18,974 bases of DNA from an uncultured Novosphingobium sp. (GTDB lineage Bacteria > Pseudomonadota > Alphaproteobacteria > Sphingomonadales > Sphingomonadaceae). The stretch lies in contig CALMBN010000034.1 of the NCBI GenBank assembly GCA_937860195.1, positions 1 through 18,974 of the forward strand, in the 5' to 3' direction. Within the stretch, counting starts at the first letter, position 1, and the number at the start of each line of letters is the position of its first letter. The notes beneath the pieces were generated by a model. That model saw only the letters and a program-made list of their open reading frames with translations, did not search any database and was not told the DNA's origin. Below are positions 1-7,823 of this stretch, piece by piece. The position numbers and the translations under genes were made by a program.

Positions 1-109
1 CCACATCGCCATGCCGTAACGTCCACCGAAATCCGTTCGACAATGCCACTGGTTTGTGGCCTTCTCCGCCCGATTCCGGACCGAGATTCGGACCTGTGGA
101 GAGCATACA

Positions 110-1288
110 ATGACCGCCAAGGCAGACCGTCCCTATGATATCGTCGTCTATGGCGCGACCGGCTATACCGGGCGGCTGGTGGCTGAGTATCTGGCCGATC
201 ACTACAAGAGCAAAAGCCCGACCTGGGCGATGGCCGGGCGCAGCGCGGACAAATTGGCCGAAGTGCGCGACCTAATCGGTGCGCCAAAGGACACCCCGTT
301 GATCGTCGCCAATTCGGATGATCCCGCCTCGATGGCCGCGCTGGCGGGTAGCGCGCGGGTGATTGTCACCACAGTCGGGCCCTATCAGCTCTATGGAGAG
401 CCCTTGCTCAAGGCCTGCGTTGAGGCCGGGACCGACTATGCCGATCTGTGCGGCGAACCGGGCTGGATGCGCGAGATGATCGACAAGTATCACGAAGCAG
501 CCAAGGCTTCGGGCGCGCGAATTTCTTTCTCTTCGGGCTTCGATTCGATTCCGTTCGATCTGGGCGTGCTGATGCTCCAGCACGAAGCCAAGGCCCGGCA
601 CGGCAGCCCCGCACCGCGCGTCAAATGCCGTATCCGGGGAATGCAGGGCGCCGCCTCGGGCGGGACCGTAGCCAGTCTAACCGAGACGATGAAAGCGGTC
701 GCCCGCAATCCGTCGCTGATCAAGATCCTGCAAAGTTCGTTCGGGCTTACCCCCGGCTTTGAAGGCCCCTCGCAACCGCTCGGGCTGGTCCCGGAATATG
801 AGGAAAGCGTCGGCAAATGGGCCGCGCCGTTCATCATGGCGACGATCAACACCAAAAACGTCCACCGCACCAACTTCCTGCTCGGCCATCCTTATAGCGC
901 GGATTTCAAGTATGACGAGATGATGCTGACCAGCGCCGGAGAACTGGGCGAAAAGGCGGCTCATGCGGTCGGCGAAATGCTCAAGAACCCGTTCGGGGCC
1001 AAGCCGCCCAAGCCTGGCGAAGGCCCCACCCCCGAAGAGCGCGAGAACGGCTTTTACGACGTGCTGTTCATCGGTGAATGGCCCGATGGCCAGACGATCC
1101 GCTATGGCGTCAAGGGCCGTTATGATCCGGGCTATGGCTCGACCAGCCGGATGATCGCCGAAACCGGGATCGCACTGCTAAGCTGCCAGGCCGAGGGCGC
1201 GGTTTCCACCCCCGGCGCGCTGCTGGGTGAAGCTCTGGTCAAACGTTTGCAGGATCACGCCGAAATTACCTTCGCAGTCGAAGAGTGA
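110..1288 (+). CDS. Saccharopine dehydrogenase-like NADP-binding protein (trans-acting enoyl reductase family)
   Basis: This encodes a 392-residue protein. An N-terminal Rossmann fold is visible: the strand at residues 10-14 is followed by the dinucleotide-binding motif GATGYTG at residues 15-21. Further family traits are the segment around VTTVGPYQLYGEPL and the ADLCGEP turn, both typical of the saccharopine dehydrogenase-like oxidoreductase / trans-acting enoyl reductase group. Members reduce double bonds in lipid or polyketide intermediates, or have unknown substrates; the substrate here cannot be told. It is probably cytosolic. An in-frame start exists at 56, but the ATG at 110 is preceded by GGAGAG at the right spacing and gives the usual family N-terminus, so I chose 110. 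Its TGA overlaps the GTG start of the next gene (GTGA), which implies translational coupling with the MFS carrier. I am confident of the family and not of the reaction. Confidence 0.85.
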   Translation: MTAKADRPYDIVVYGATGYTGRLVAEYLADHYKSKSPTWAMAGRSADKLAEVRDLIGAPKDTPLIVANSDDPASMAALAGSARVIVTTVGPYQLYGEPLLKACVEAGTDYADLCGEPGWMREMIDKYHEAAKASGARISFSSGFDSIPFDLGVLMLQHEAKARHGSPAPRVKCRIRGMQGAASGGTVASLTETMKAVARNPSLIKILQSSFGLTPGFEGPSQPLGLVPEYEESVGKWAAPFIMATINTKNVHRTNFLLGHPYSADFKYDEMMLTSAGELGEKAAHAVGEMLKNPFGAKPPKPGEGPTPEERENGFYDVLFIGEWPDGQTIRYGVKGRYDPGYGSTSRMIAETGIALLSCQAEGAVSTPGALLGEALVKRLQDHAEITFAVEE

Positions 1289-2559
1289 GCCAAACTTCCG
1301 CTGACGAAAACGAATGGCAGCTTGGCTGGCGGATCGTGCTGGCCTGCGCGGTGGCGAACGGCACAGGCATAGCCCTGCTGTTCTATTGCTTCAGCCTGTT
1401 CCTGATCCCGATGTCGGCCGATCTTGGCCTGACCCGGACGGAGACCGGGATCGTCCAGTCGCTGATCATCACCGCGGTTCTCGGCGCGCCGGTGATCGGA
1501 CGAATGACCGACCTGTTCGGCTTTCGTCCGGTGTTCGTTGCTTGCACCGTGATCCTGGTCTGCAACGGCCTGCTGCTGGGGTTCTGGGTCAGCGGGTTCT
1601 GGTCGCTGGCGTTGAGCGTCGCGCTGGCCGGGTTCGTAGGTGGGGGCGCCTCTTCCGTCACCCTGACCCAGCCGATCAACGCTCACTTCCACCATTTTCG
1701 CGGTCGCGCGCTGGGGCTGGTCGGGATCGGAGTGTCGCTGACGACGATCATCGTGCCGCCGTTTCTGCAACTGGTGATCGCAGAGAACTGGCGCTGGGGC
1801 TATCTGGCCCTGGCCGGGCTATCGGGTCTGGTCGGCTTGCCGGCAGTTTTGCTGCTGCTGCCGCGCAACATCGGCCTTCGCGGGATCAAGCGCGGACAGC
1901 CCGGCTTGCCCGGCGACTGGAGCTTTCTGCGGGTCCGCGATTTCTGGCTGCTCAGCCTCGCCAACATGGTCGCGGGCATGGCAACGGGCGGCGCGGTCAG
2001 CCAGCTTGCGCCGATGGTGATCGAACACGGCCTGTCCCCGGCAATCGGAGCGCTGGGCCTGTCGTCGTTCGCCGCCGGACAGTTCATCGGAAAACTTGGT
2101 GGCGGCTGGCTGCTCGATCGGTTCGATCCGCGCCAAATGGCAGTGCTGATGACAATCATCCCCAGCATGGGTTTCCTGGTCTTCACCCAGGCCGATCCAG
2201 GCATCACCTGGCTGGTGCTGGTAGCCTGCGGGATGATCGGCGCGCTGAGCGGGGCGGACATCGATATCTACGCCTACTTCGTCGCCCGGCGGTTTGGCCT
2301 GGCCCACTATGGTTCGGTGTTTGGTGCACTCCACGGAATCGGCTGGATCGGCACTGCAGCGGGAATCACGTTGTTTTCAACGATCTTTGCCCGCACAGGC
2401 AGCTATGGCCCGGCCCAGTATCTGGCGATTGGCCTGTTGCTGATCGCGGCGACGCTGCTGGCTCCGGTCAGCATCCCCCGGCGCACCGGTGCCAACAGCA
2501 AGAACCCGCTGCTGGATGATGCGCTGGTGGCAGAGAGCCAGGCTTCGCAGTTTCCATAG
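1285..2559 (+). CDS. MFS transporter, oxalate/formate antiporter–monocarboxylate type
   Basis: This encodes a 424-residue integral membrane protein with about 12 hydrophobic segments, the first near residues 14-38, separated by short charged loops. The loop after the second helix (GRMTDLFGFRPVF) is an MFS motif A variant. The overall pattern, including the glycine-rich fourth helix (GFVGGGASSVTLTQPIN) and the short hydrophilic centre around residues 195-210, resembles the OFA/MCT branch (YcxA-like), whose members move organic anions such as monocarboxylates. It starts with GTG, sharing GTGA with the stop of the preceding reductase gene, so the two products are probably made together. The carrier may import or export the substrate or product of that enzyme, which is inference from coupling only. 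Substrate unknown. Confidence 0.85.
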   Translation: MSQTSADENEWQLGWRIVLACAVANGTGIALLFYCFSLFLIPMSADLGLTRTETGIVQSLIITAVLGAPVIGRMTDLFGFRPVFVACTVILVCNGLLLGFWVSGFWSLALSVALAGFVGGGASSVTLTQPINAHFHHFRGRALGLVGIGVSLTTIIVPPFLQLVIAENWRWGYLALAGLSGLVGLPAVLLLLPRNIGLRGIKRGQPGLPGDWSFLRVRDFWLLSLANMVAGMATGGAVSQLAPMVIEHGLSPAIGALGLSSFAAGQFIGKLGGGWLLDRFDPRQMAVLMTIIPSMGFLVFTQADPGITWLVLVACGMIGALSGADIDIYAYFVARRFGLAHYGSVFGALHGIGWIGTAAGITLFSTIFARTGSYGPAQYLAIGLLLIAATLLAPVSIPRRTGANSKNPLLDDALVAESQASQFP

Positions 2560-2627
2560 CCTTCGCTTGCCCGGCCGCCGGAATTGCCCCACCATGGTAT
2601 CAACAACAAAAGCAGGAGAGCGCGCCG

Positions 2628-3923
2628 ATGTCCGCCACAGACCCGAAGTTGGCGGAAAGCAGCACTGCGTCGCGCTGGGGTTTGCTCGCACTGCTGACGC
2701 TGATCAACGTGCTCAACTTCGTTGATCGCCAACTGCTGCCCAGTTTCGCAAATTTCATCAAGCCCGAGCTGGGACTGACCGACACCCAGTATGGCCTGCT
2801 GACAGGCCTGTTCTTCATCATCTTTTACGCACTCGCCGGACTGTTCATGGGCGTGCTGGCCGATCGGATGCACCGCGGAAAGCTGATCGCGGTGGCGATA
2901 GCGCTGTGGAGCTTGCTAACCGCAGCGAGCGGTGCAGCGCGAGGATTTGCCTCGATGGCCTTGCCGCGCGCCCTGATCGGGGTGGGCGAATCAGCGTTGA
3001 CCCCGGCGGCGGCTTCGTTGGTGGCAGACCGATTTCGCCCATCGCAACTGGGGCTGGCAATGGCGCTCTATTACCTTGGCGTGCCGATCGGAGCAGGCGC
3101 GAGCTTGCTGGTTGCGGGCTATCTGGGGCCGACGATCGGCTGGCGCAATTGCTTCTACCTGCTCGGCGGGGTCGGCCTGTTGCTTGCGGCCATGATGTGG
3201 CTGGTGCGCGATAACCGCGTGGTCGCGGCGCAGACCCACAGTCATGGCCCCGGCTGGCGCGGGCATCTGCGGGTGCTGGGTGCGGCGCTGCGCCAATCTC
3301 CGGCGCTGTGCATGATAATCGGCGGCGGAATTGCACTGCACATTGCGGTCGGCGCGGCGGCGTTCGATCAGCTCTGGTTCGTGCAGGAGCGCGGATTTGA
3401 ACGGGCCGAGGTGGCCAAACTGACCGGCCTGATCACCGTGATCGCAGGGATCGCGGGAAGCCTGTTCGGCGGCTTTGCCGGGGACTGGTGGTATCGAAAC
3501 CGCCGATCAGGCCGGGCGATGCTGCTGTTCTGGATGTTCCTCGCGCTCGCCCCGCTGACCCTGGCGTTCCGGATTGTATCGCCTGATTCACCGCTGTTCG
3601 TGCCGGGCATCGGGGCGGGCATTTTCCTGCTTTGCGCGTTCTATGGCCCGTCGGTCTCAACCATTCAGGAGCTTTCCCCGCCAGCGGCCCGCGCGACGGT
3701 GGTGGCTTTCAACATCCTGTGCGTCAACGCCATCGGGCTTGGGATCGGAATCACCGCGACCGGCGCGCTGATCGACGTGTTCCGCACCGCCGGGAACCCG
3801 CAGCCCTATAGCAGCGCAGCGCTGGCCATGTCGCTGGTTTCGATGCTGGCGCTACCGGCCTTCTACTTCGCCGGGCACTGGTTCCACCGCGACAAGGCGC
3901 AGGTCGACGCGCTGCACGGCTAG
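2628..3923 (+). CDS. MFS transporter, Spinster-like
   Basis: This encodes a 431-residue inner-membrane protein with about 12 hydrophobic helices. The first helix contains NVLNFVDRQLLP, a hallmark of the Spinster-like MFS branch, followed by QYGLLTGLFFIIFYALAG and the motif A-like loop GVLADRMHRGK. The fourth helix carries RALIGVGESALTPAA, also typical of Spinster-like proteins. Bacterial members are of mostly unknown specificity, with lipids, drugs and organic acids suggested. The ATG at 2628 follows a clear AGGAG at 2614-2618. It lies 68 bases after the other MFS gene on the same strand, so the three genes from 110 could be one transcription unit. Its TAG stop at 3921-3923 interlocks with the stop of the opposing DUF188 gene within a shared CTAG. 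Confidence 0.88.
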   Translation: MSATDPKLAESSTASRWGLLALLTLINVLNFVDRQLLPSFANFIKPELGLTDTQYGLLTGLFFIIFYALAGLFMGVLADRMHRGKLIAVAIALWSLLTAASGAARGFASMALPRALIGVGESALTPAAASLVADRFRPSQLGLAMALYYLGVPIGAGASLLVAGYLGPTIGWRNCFYLLGGVGLLLAAMMWLVRDNRVVAAQTHSHGPGWRGHLRVLGAALRQSPALCMIIGGGIALHIAVGAAAFDQLWFVQERGFERAEVAKLTGLITVIAGIAGSLFGGFAGDWWYRNRRSGRAMLLFWMFLALAPLTLAFRIVSPDSPLFVPGIGAGIFLLCAFYGPSVSTIQELSPPAARATVVAFNILCVNAIGLGIGITATGALIDVFRTAGNPQPYSSAALAMSLVSMLALPAFYFAGHWFHRDKAQVDALHG

Positions 3924-4375
3924 CCCCGCGCCAGACGCACCAACACCTCGTCCAGCGCCTGAAGGAACCGCGAACGGTCGGCCTTGGCGAACGGAGCGGG
4001 GCCGCCGATCACATCGCCGCCCGCGCGCAGATCGGCCATGATTGCGCGGGTCGCGATCGCACTGCCGATACTGGCGAGGGTAAATGGTTTGCCGGTCGGA
4101 CCAAGCACAGCGGCCCCGGCTTTCAGGCAGCGGTCAGCGAGCAGGATGTCAGCAGTGATCACGACTGCGCCGGGGCCCGCTTGCTCCGCGATCCAGTCGT
4201 CCGCTGCATCGAACCCGTCGCCAACCACGACCCGCGCGATCAGCGGATGCTCGGGAACCCGCAACCGCATGTTGCTGACCACGCTGACCGCCACGCCTCG
4301 GCGAAAGGCGACCTTGTAGATCTCTTCCTTGACCGGGCAGGCATCGGCATCGACAAGAATTCGGGGTGACTCCAT
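3920..4375 (-). CDS. YaiI/YqxD family protein (DUF188, UPF0178)
   Basis: This encodes 151 residues, the usual length of the family. Diagnostic segments are VDADACPVK at residues 8-16, the middle VVITADILLADR, and the C-terminal GGPAPFAKADRSRF. The family is predicted to have a PIN-like nuclease fold because of its conserved acidic residues (here Asp9 and Asp11), but no biochemical role is established. It should be cytosolic: no signal peptide or membrane helix is seen. The ATG at 4375 has no strong Shine-Dalgarno sequence. The gene stands alone on this strand, convergent with the Spinster-like MFS gene (sharing CTAG at the stops) and divergent from the RlpA-like gene across 130 bases. Confidence 0.93.
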   Translation of the reverse strand: MESPRILVDADACPVKEEIYKVAFRRGVAVSVVSNMRLRVPEHPLIARVVVGDGFDAADDWIAEQAGPGAVVITADILLADRCLKAGAAVLGPTGKPFTLASIGSAIATRAIMADLRAGGDVIGGPAPFAKADRSRFLQALDEVLVRLARG

Positions 4376-4440
4376 TCAGCGCGGATAGCCTGTGGGCCCG
4401 GTATTCTCCAGCCCGATGATCGGACACGGAACACCGCAAA

Positions 4441-4468
4441 TTGCTTTCAACTGCCGCCAAACTATGCC
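4441..4468 (+). promoter_or_regulatory. Candidate promoter of the RlpA-like gene
   Basis: The gap 4376-4505 separates divergent genes. It contains TTGCTT (4441-4446) and TATGCC (4463-4468), 16 bases apart, resembling -35 and -10 boxes of a housekeeping sigma factor. A transcript would begin about 30 bases before the ATG at 4506. Each box matches consensus at only about half its positions, so this is a weak call. Confidence 0.25.
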
Positions 4469-4505
4469 CAAAGGCCAGCCGGGACTGGTCTGGGAGGGCC
4501 TTGCC

Positions 4506-4895
4506 ATGATGGTTCTGGTTGGTTTGAGGCCCGCTGCGGCGCTTGGCCTTTCGGCCTTGGCGCTGGCGGCGCTGCCCTTGGCCGCGCGCGAAGGCGGCAA
4601 GTCACTTGGCACCGGTCAAGCCAGCTATTACGCCAACTCTTTCGCAGGCAAGCGCACCGCCAGCGGTGAGGCCTACAGCCCCGGCGCAATGACCGCCGCG
4701 CATCGCTCGGCCCCGTTTGACAGCCGGATCCGGGTCCGCAACCTGGGCAATGGCCGCGAAGTGGTGGTGCGGGTCAATGATCGCGGGCCATGGGCCAAAG
4801 GCCGGGTCATCGACCTGTCCTATGCTGCCGCCCGGCAAATCGGCCTGCACCGCAGTGGAACCGCGCGAGTCAGCCTGACCTTGCTGACGGAATAG
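4506..4895 (+). CDS. Short RlpA-like double-psi beta-barrel protein, exported
   Basis: This encodes a 129-residue protein. An N-terminal signal peptide (residues 1 to about 27, hydrophobic core 10-25, likely cut after PLAA) is followed by an RlpA double-psi beta-barrel with the motifs GQASYYAN at 37-44, TAAHRSAPF at 63-71, NDRGPW at 91-96 and IDLS at 102-105. RlpA proteins cleave denuded glycan strands of peptidoglycan during cell separation. This copy has no lipobox cysteine and no SPOR domain, so unlike E. coli RlpA it is probably a soluble periplasmic protein not directed to septa by SPOR. A longer in-frame GTG start exists at 4392. The ATG at 4506 follows GGGAGGG at 4492-4498 and places the signal peptide at the N-terminus, so it is preferred. 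Confidence 0.88.
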   Translation: MMVLVGLRPAAALGLSALALAALPLAAREGGKSLGTGQASYYANSFAGKRTASGEAYSPGAMTAAHRSAPFDSRIRVRNLGNGREVVVRVNDRGPWAKGRVIDLSYAAARQIGLHRSGTARVSLTLLTE

Positions 4896-5026
4896 GGTTG
4901 GTGTCGCTCGCTGGAGTCTGATCCACTTGCGTGGAATCAACACCGGCCCACTCCCCCGCCGCAGCCCCGGCACGGTGCGCCGCTTGGGGCGCGCGACGGC
5001 CAGGGGTTTCCGGCACAGCGCTGGTC

Positions 5027-5434
5027 ATGCTTCGATCGCTCATCTCTGCTGGCGTGCTGGTACTATGCCTTGTGCTGGCCCCGGCCACGTCAGTGCGGGC
5101 AGAGAAACAAGCCGGAAACCCGCAAATCGCCAAGGGCCAGCTCTATGCCGTGGTGCTCGGCCCCGGTCCGGCGTGGCACCGCGGACAACCGTTCAAGGGT
5201 CCCGGCCTCAACGAACATCGCCGCTATTGGCAGCGGCTCCATGCCGAAGGCCGGGTGGCCAGCGCCGGTCCGCTGGGCAAAGACACCGGGCTGGCCGTGA
5301 TCCGTGCCCCGGGCCAGCGCGAGGCTGATGCACTGGTTGCCGGCGACCCGGCCGTGCGCGCCCGGATCCTGCGCGGGGTGGCCCGGCCCTATGCCCTGGA
5401 GCTGGTCAGCACGGCGGTGCTGGTGGGGCGGTAA
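5027..5434 (+). CDS. Exported YCII-domain protein
   Basis: This encodes 135 residues. Residues 1-25 form a signal peptide (hydrophobic core 5-20, cut probably after SVRA). The mature part is a YCII-related domain: a first strand around YAVVLGPGPAW, then the helix NEHRRYWQRLHAEG with the conserved His (His64), then SAGPLGKDTGLAVIRA and the helix with ADALVAGDPAVRA. The YCII/YciI fold is a ferredoxin-like dimer; several members are dehalogenase-like or catabolic, others have unknown roles, and most are cytosolic. An exported one is unusual. A start at 4931 is possible, but the ATG at 5027 puts the signal peptide first. The ribosome binding site is weak. It sits 131 bases after the RlpA-like gene and 65 before the membrane protein gene. 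Confidence 0.8.
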   Translation: MLRSLISAGVLVLCLVLAPATSVRAEKQAGNPQIAKGQLYAVVLGPGPAWHRGQPFKGPGLNEHRRYWQRLHAEGRVASAGPLGKDTGLAVIRAPGQREADALVAGDPAVRARILRGVARPYALELVSTAVLVGR

Positions 5435-5441
5435 CAGGCAG

Positions 5442-5471
5442 CTTGACTTGGCGCGGGCGAGCGGCTGCAAG
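5442..5471 (+). promoter_or_regulatory. Candidate promoter of the small membrane protein gene
   Basis: CTTGAC at 5442-5447 is followed by GCTGCAAG at 5464-5471. This resembles the Caulobacter-type housekeeping promoter (TTGAC, then GCTANAWC after a short gap), matching the second box at about five of eight positions. It ends about 28 bases before the ATG at 5500 and begins just after the stop of the YCII gene. Weak call from pattern only. Confidence 0.28.
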
Positions 5472-5499
5472 GTATGCTCCTTCTCTGGGAGCAACTTCG

Positions 5500-5859
5500 A
5501 TGCCAACCATAGCCCCCTTCTGGCCCCGGATGCTGTGGTCTGCCGCCGTTTACAATCTGGTGATCGGGCTGGCGGGGCTGTTCGTTCCGGGGGCTGATAC
5601 CAACGCCCGGATTGTTGCGCTGCTGGTGGCCTGTTTCGGGCTGGTCTATGCGATGGTGGCGCGCGATCCGGCCCGGTTGAGGCAAGTGCTGTGGGCCGGG
5701 GTGGTCGGCAAGCTGGGGGTCGTGGCCCTGCTCGGGCCAGAGGTGCTGGCCGGACTGGCCGCGCCGGGGACCGGGTGGATCCTGCTTGGTGACCTGGTCT
5801 ATACCGCGCTGTTTCTGATGTTTCTGCTGATTGGCGCGGACAAGTTAACGGCTCGCTGA
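5500..5859 (+). CDS. Small four-helix inner-membrane protein
   Basis: This encodes 119 residues with four likely membrane helices: about 11-27 (LWSAAVYNLVIGLAGLF), 37-52 (IVALLVACFGLVYAMV), 64-84 and 92-112. Short charged loops lie between helices two and three (ARDPARLRQ) and at the C-terminus. Nothing in it points to an enzyme. I do not recognise a named family with certainty; similar small hydrophobic proteins are common in alphaproteobacteria and are annotated as hypothetical membrane proteins. The ATG at 5500 follows GGGAG at 5487-5491. An upstream in-frame TTG at 5443 has no such site and is rejected. It may be co-transcribed with the exported YCII gene or have its own promoter at 5442. 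Confidence 0.75.
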   Translation: MPTIAPFWPRMLWSAAVYNLVIGLAGLFVPGADTNARIVALLVACFGLVYAMVARDPARLRQVLWAGVVGKLGVVALLGPEVLAGLAAPGTGWILLGDLVYTALFLMFLLIGADKLTAR

Positions 5860-5925
5860 CCATTTCCCCCTATCTTGCCGGTCAACGCAGCGCGGGTTGC
5901 GTTTTGCGGAAAGGACTGCGTGTTC

Positions 5926-6849
5926 ATGCTCAGCCTGCAAACCACCTTTGCGTCGGCGGCTGGCGAAGCGGCCTGGGAGGCCCATCTGCGCGCCCTGTTC
6001 GAGCGCCGCGAGCTGGGTGAGGCTGAACGGTTGCTCCGCACCGCGCTGGTCGCAAGCGGCGGGGCGATGATGCAGTTGTGCCGCGCTGCCAGCCTGTCCT
6101 GCATCCAGATCGTCGGCTGGGAAGATCTTGCCGCGGCGGTGGCCCACCATAAGGGCGAACGGATCACTGGCGCGACCGTGGCAATGGGCAACGAGGCCAA
6201 TTTGTCGCTTGAAGCGGGCGAGACTCACCGCCCCTACATGGTGCTGGGGCTCTACACCGATCAAGCCTGGAACTGGTCGGCAGCGAGCGCCGAGGCGGCC
6301 ATGGAACAGTGCCACGCCGAAAGTCCGGCCTGGGCCGGCTGGGCCGAGGAATTGGGAGCCATTCTTGAGATCGAAGGACTGGATGCACTCAACACCGCGC
6401 TGATTGACAATAAACAGCGCGATTTTGTCCGCGAGAACAAGGAAACACCAGTCCCGCTGGGCTACGTCGAGTTCGTGCTTGGCTGCTGGTGGCGCGCGCT
6501 GCGGTTCCATCAGGCGGTGGCGGTGCAGCTCGACCAGTTGCGGCTCGGCGGTTCGATTCCGGTGATCTCCGGCTTGATCAATATGCGGCCCGAGGTCGTT
6601 TCGCTTCACTGGCCGGGCGAGCGCAAGGCACCCGAGCGTCCGCCGGTCGTGCAAGGTGCGGCCGAAAACGCTGCCCCGGTGCTGGCCCGCCTCAACCAGT
6701 CCCAGCTCGCGGAAACGCTGACCGATGAAGACACCGGCCCGGCCGGCAATCTGCTGCGTCGGCGGTTCGGGGCGGCCGGAGCCATCGCCGGGTCGGCCAG
6801 GTCCGGCAGGGGTCCCGGGCTGGTTCGGCGGATGTTCGGGCGGTCTTAG
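5926..6849 (+). CDS. Hypothetical protein, 307 residues, family not recognised
   Basis: This encodes 307 residues with no signal peptide or membrane helix, so it is probably cytosolic. It is helix-rich and contains many Trp residues (for example VGWEDLAAAVAHH, YTDQAWNW, GCWWRALRFHQ). A conserved-looking central segment runs from about 55 to 230. The tail (about 270-307) is low in hydrophobics and strongly basic, with RRRFG and VRRMFGRS, and may be disordered or bind nucleic acid or membrane lipids. I do not recognise the domain; it may be one of the DUF families restricted to sphingomonads. The ATG at 5926 has AGGA at 5912-5915. A GTG two codons upstream (5920) is an equally possible start. 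It ends nine bases before the convergent PhnA-like gene. Confidence 0.75.
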   Translation: MLSLQTTFASAAGEAAWEAHLRALFERRELGEAERLLRTALVASGGAMMQLCRAASLSCIQIVGWEDLAAAVAHHKGERITGATVAMGNEANLSLEAGETHRPYMVLGLYTDQAWNWSAASAEAAMEQCHAESPAWAGWAEELGAILEIEGLDALNTALIDNKQRDFVRENKETPVPLGYVEFVLGCWWRALRFHQAVAVQLDQLRLGGSIPVISGLINMRPEVVSLHWPGERKAPERPPVVQGAAENAAPVLARLNQSQLAETLTDEDTGPAGNLLRRRFGAAGAIAGSARSGRGPGLVRRMFGRS

Positions 6850-6858
6850 GGTCTGCCC

Positions 6859-7167
6859 CTAGCGCTTTCGCACAAATTCGGCGCGCAGGACCAATCCCTT
6901 GATCCCGGGATACTTGCAGTCAATCTCCTGGGCATCGCCGGTCAGCCGAATCGACTTGATCAGCGTGCCTTGCTTGAGCGTCTGCCCGGCTCCCTTGACC
7001 TCAAGATCCTTGATCAGCGTCACCGCATCGCCATCGGCCAGCAGATTGCCAACCGCATCGCGCACTTCGACTGTGCTGGCCGCAGTTTGCTTCGCCGCCA
7101 GTTCAGACGCAGGCAGCCATTCACCGCTGTCCTCGTCATAAACATAATCTTCGTCATCGCTTGCCAT
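6859..7167 (-). CDS. PhnA/YjdM-type protein lacking the zinc ribbon
   Basis: This encodes 102 residues. The C-terminal two thirds match the PhnA (YjdM) domain: VRDAVGNLLADGDAVTLIKDL, then VKGAGQTLKQGT, IRLTGDAQEIDCKYPG and LRAEFVRK. In E. coli YjdM this domain follows a zinc ribbon with two CPxC-type cysteine pairs. Here the N-terminal 35 residues are acidic (YVYDEDSGEWLPASE) and contain no cysteine, so that metal site is gone. Despite the old name, no link of this family to phosphonate use is proven; E. coli phnA/yjdM is simply annotated near the phn genes. Start ATG at 7167, no clear Shine-Dalgarno sequence. The gene is divergent from the GNAT gene (53 bases) and convergent with the 307-residue gene. 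Confidence 0.85.
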   Translation of the reverse strand: MASDDEDYVYDEDSGEWLPASELAAKQTAASTVEVRDAVGNLLADGDAVTLIKDLEVKGAGQTLKQGTLIKSIRLTGDAQEIDCKYPGIKGLVLRAEFVRKR

Positions 7168-7220
7168 GGCTGGGCGTTAGACTGGTTGCCCTTGGCCTGC
7201 AAGGCTGGCAGGGGCGGCGA

Positions 7221-7823
7221 ATGAACTGCGGGATCATCCAGCTTGGCCAGCGGCACCGTGATCGCGCCGTTGCGACACTCACGGCGGCGTTTCACGACGA
7301 CCCGGCGATGGTCTACATGTTGCCGGATGCAGCCTCGCGCCCGGCGCGGTTGACCAGGCTGATGGGCTGGATGGTCGATCAGCAGCTTGAAATCGGCCTG
7401 GTGCTGGGAACCGACGAGGCTGACGCTGTGACGCTTTGGCGACCACCCGGCAAGGTTCATTACCACGAACCGTTGTGGCATCCGGCATCGTTGCGCTTTG
7501 TTCGAATCTTTCGGCAGCATCTGCCCCGGGCACTGCGCACCGACGAAGGGATCACCGGCCATCTGCCGAATGGTGAGAACTGGCTGTACCTCAAGATGGC
7601 GGCAGTCCACCCTGACCGGCAGGGGCAGGGTCTGGGCGGCGCGATGATCCGCGCCGGTCTGGCCGAAGCAGCCCGGTTGGGCGTGGCATCAGTGCTCGAA
7701 ACCGCGACACCAGCCAACGTCGGGCTTTACCAGCGGCTTGGCTACGGCATTGCCAGCGAATGGGACGTGGCCAAAGCTGGCCCGCACTTCTGGACCATGA
7801 CGACCGGAGCCGTGGCGGCATGA
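7221..7823 (+). CDS. GNAT family N-acetyltransferase
   Basis: This encodes 200 residues. The acetyl-CoA binding motif A is plain: LKMAAVHPDRQGQGLGGAMI, with the pyrophosphate loop RQGQGLGG at residues 133-140. It is followed by the beta-5/alpha-4 part ASVLETATPANVGLYQRLGYG typical of GNAT proteins. The enzyme transfers an acetyl group from acetyl-CoA to an amine of unknown identity, in the cytosol. An upstream in-frame TTG at 7161 is possible, but the ATG at 7221 follows a G-rich stretch (AGGGGCGG) and gives a sensible fold start. The TGA stop overlaps the ATG of the MFS gene (ATGA at 7820), so the pair is translationally coupled. Such acetyltransferase-exporter pairs may jointly handle a toxic amine, which is inference. 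Confidence 0.88.
   Translation: MNCGIIQLGQRHRDRAVATLTAAFHDDPAMVYMLPDAASRPARLTRLMGWMVDQQLEIGLVLGTDEADAVTLWRPPGKVHYHEPLWHPASLRFVRIFRQHLPRALRTDEGITGHLPNGENWLYLKMAAVHPDRQGQGLGGAMIRAGLAEAARLGVASVLETATPANVGLYQRLGYGIASEWDVAKAGPHFWTMTTGAVAA

Noticed and set aside
1..109. Possible divergent gene starting with ATG on the minus strand at base 12
   Set aside because: Only a few codons lie in the window and no clear ribosome binding site or motif can be judged; the region otherwise shows nothing but the leader of the reductase gene.
1314..2519. 401-codon open frame overlapping the first MFS gene in another frame
   Set aside because: The product is Arg/Gly/Ala-rich with no membrane helices, a normal artefact of GC-rich codon position bias.
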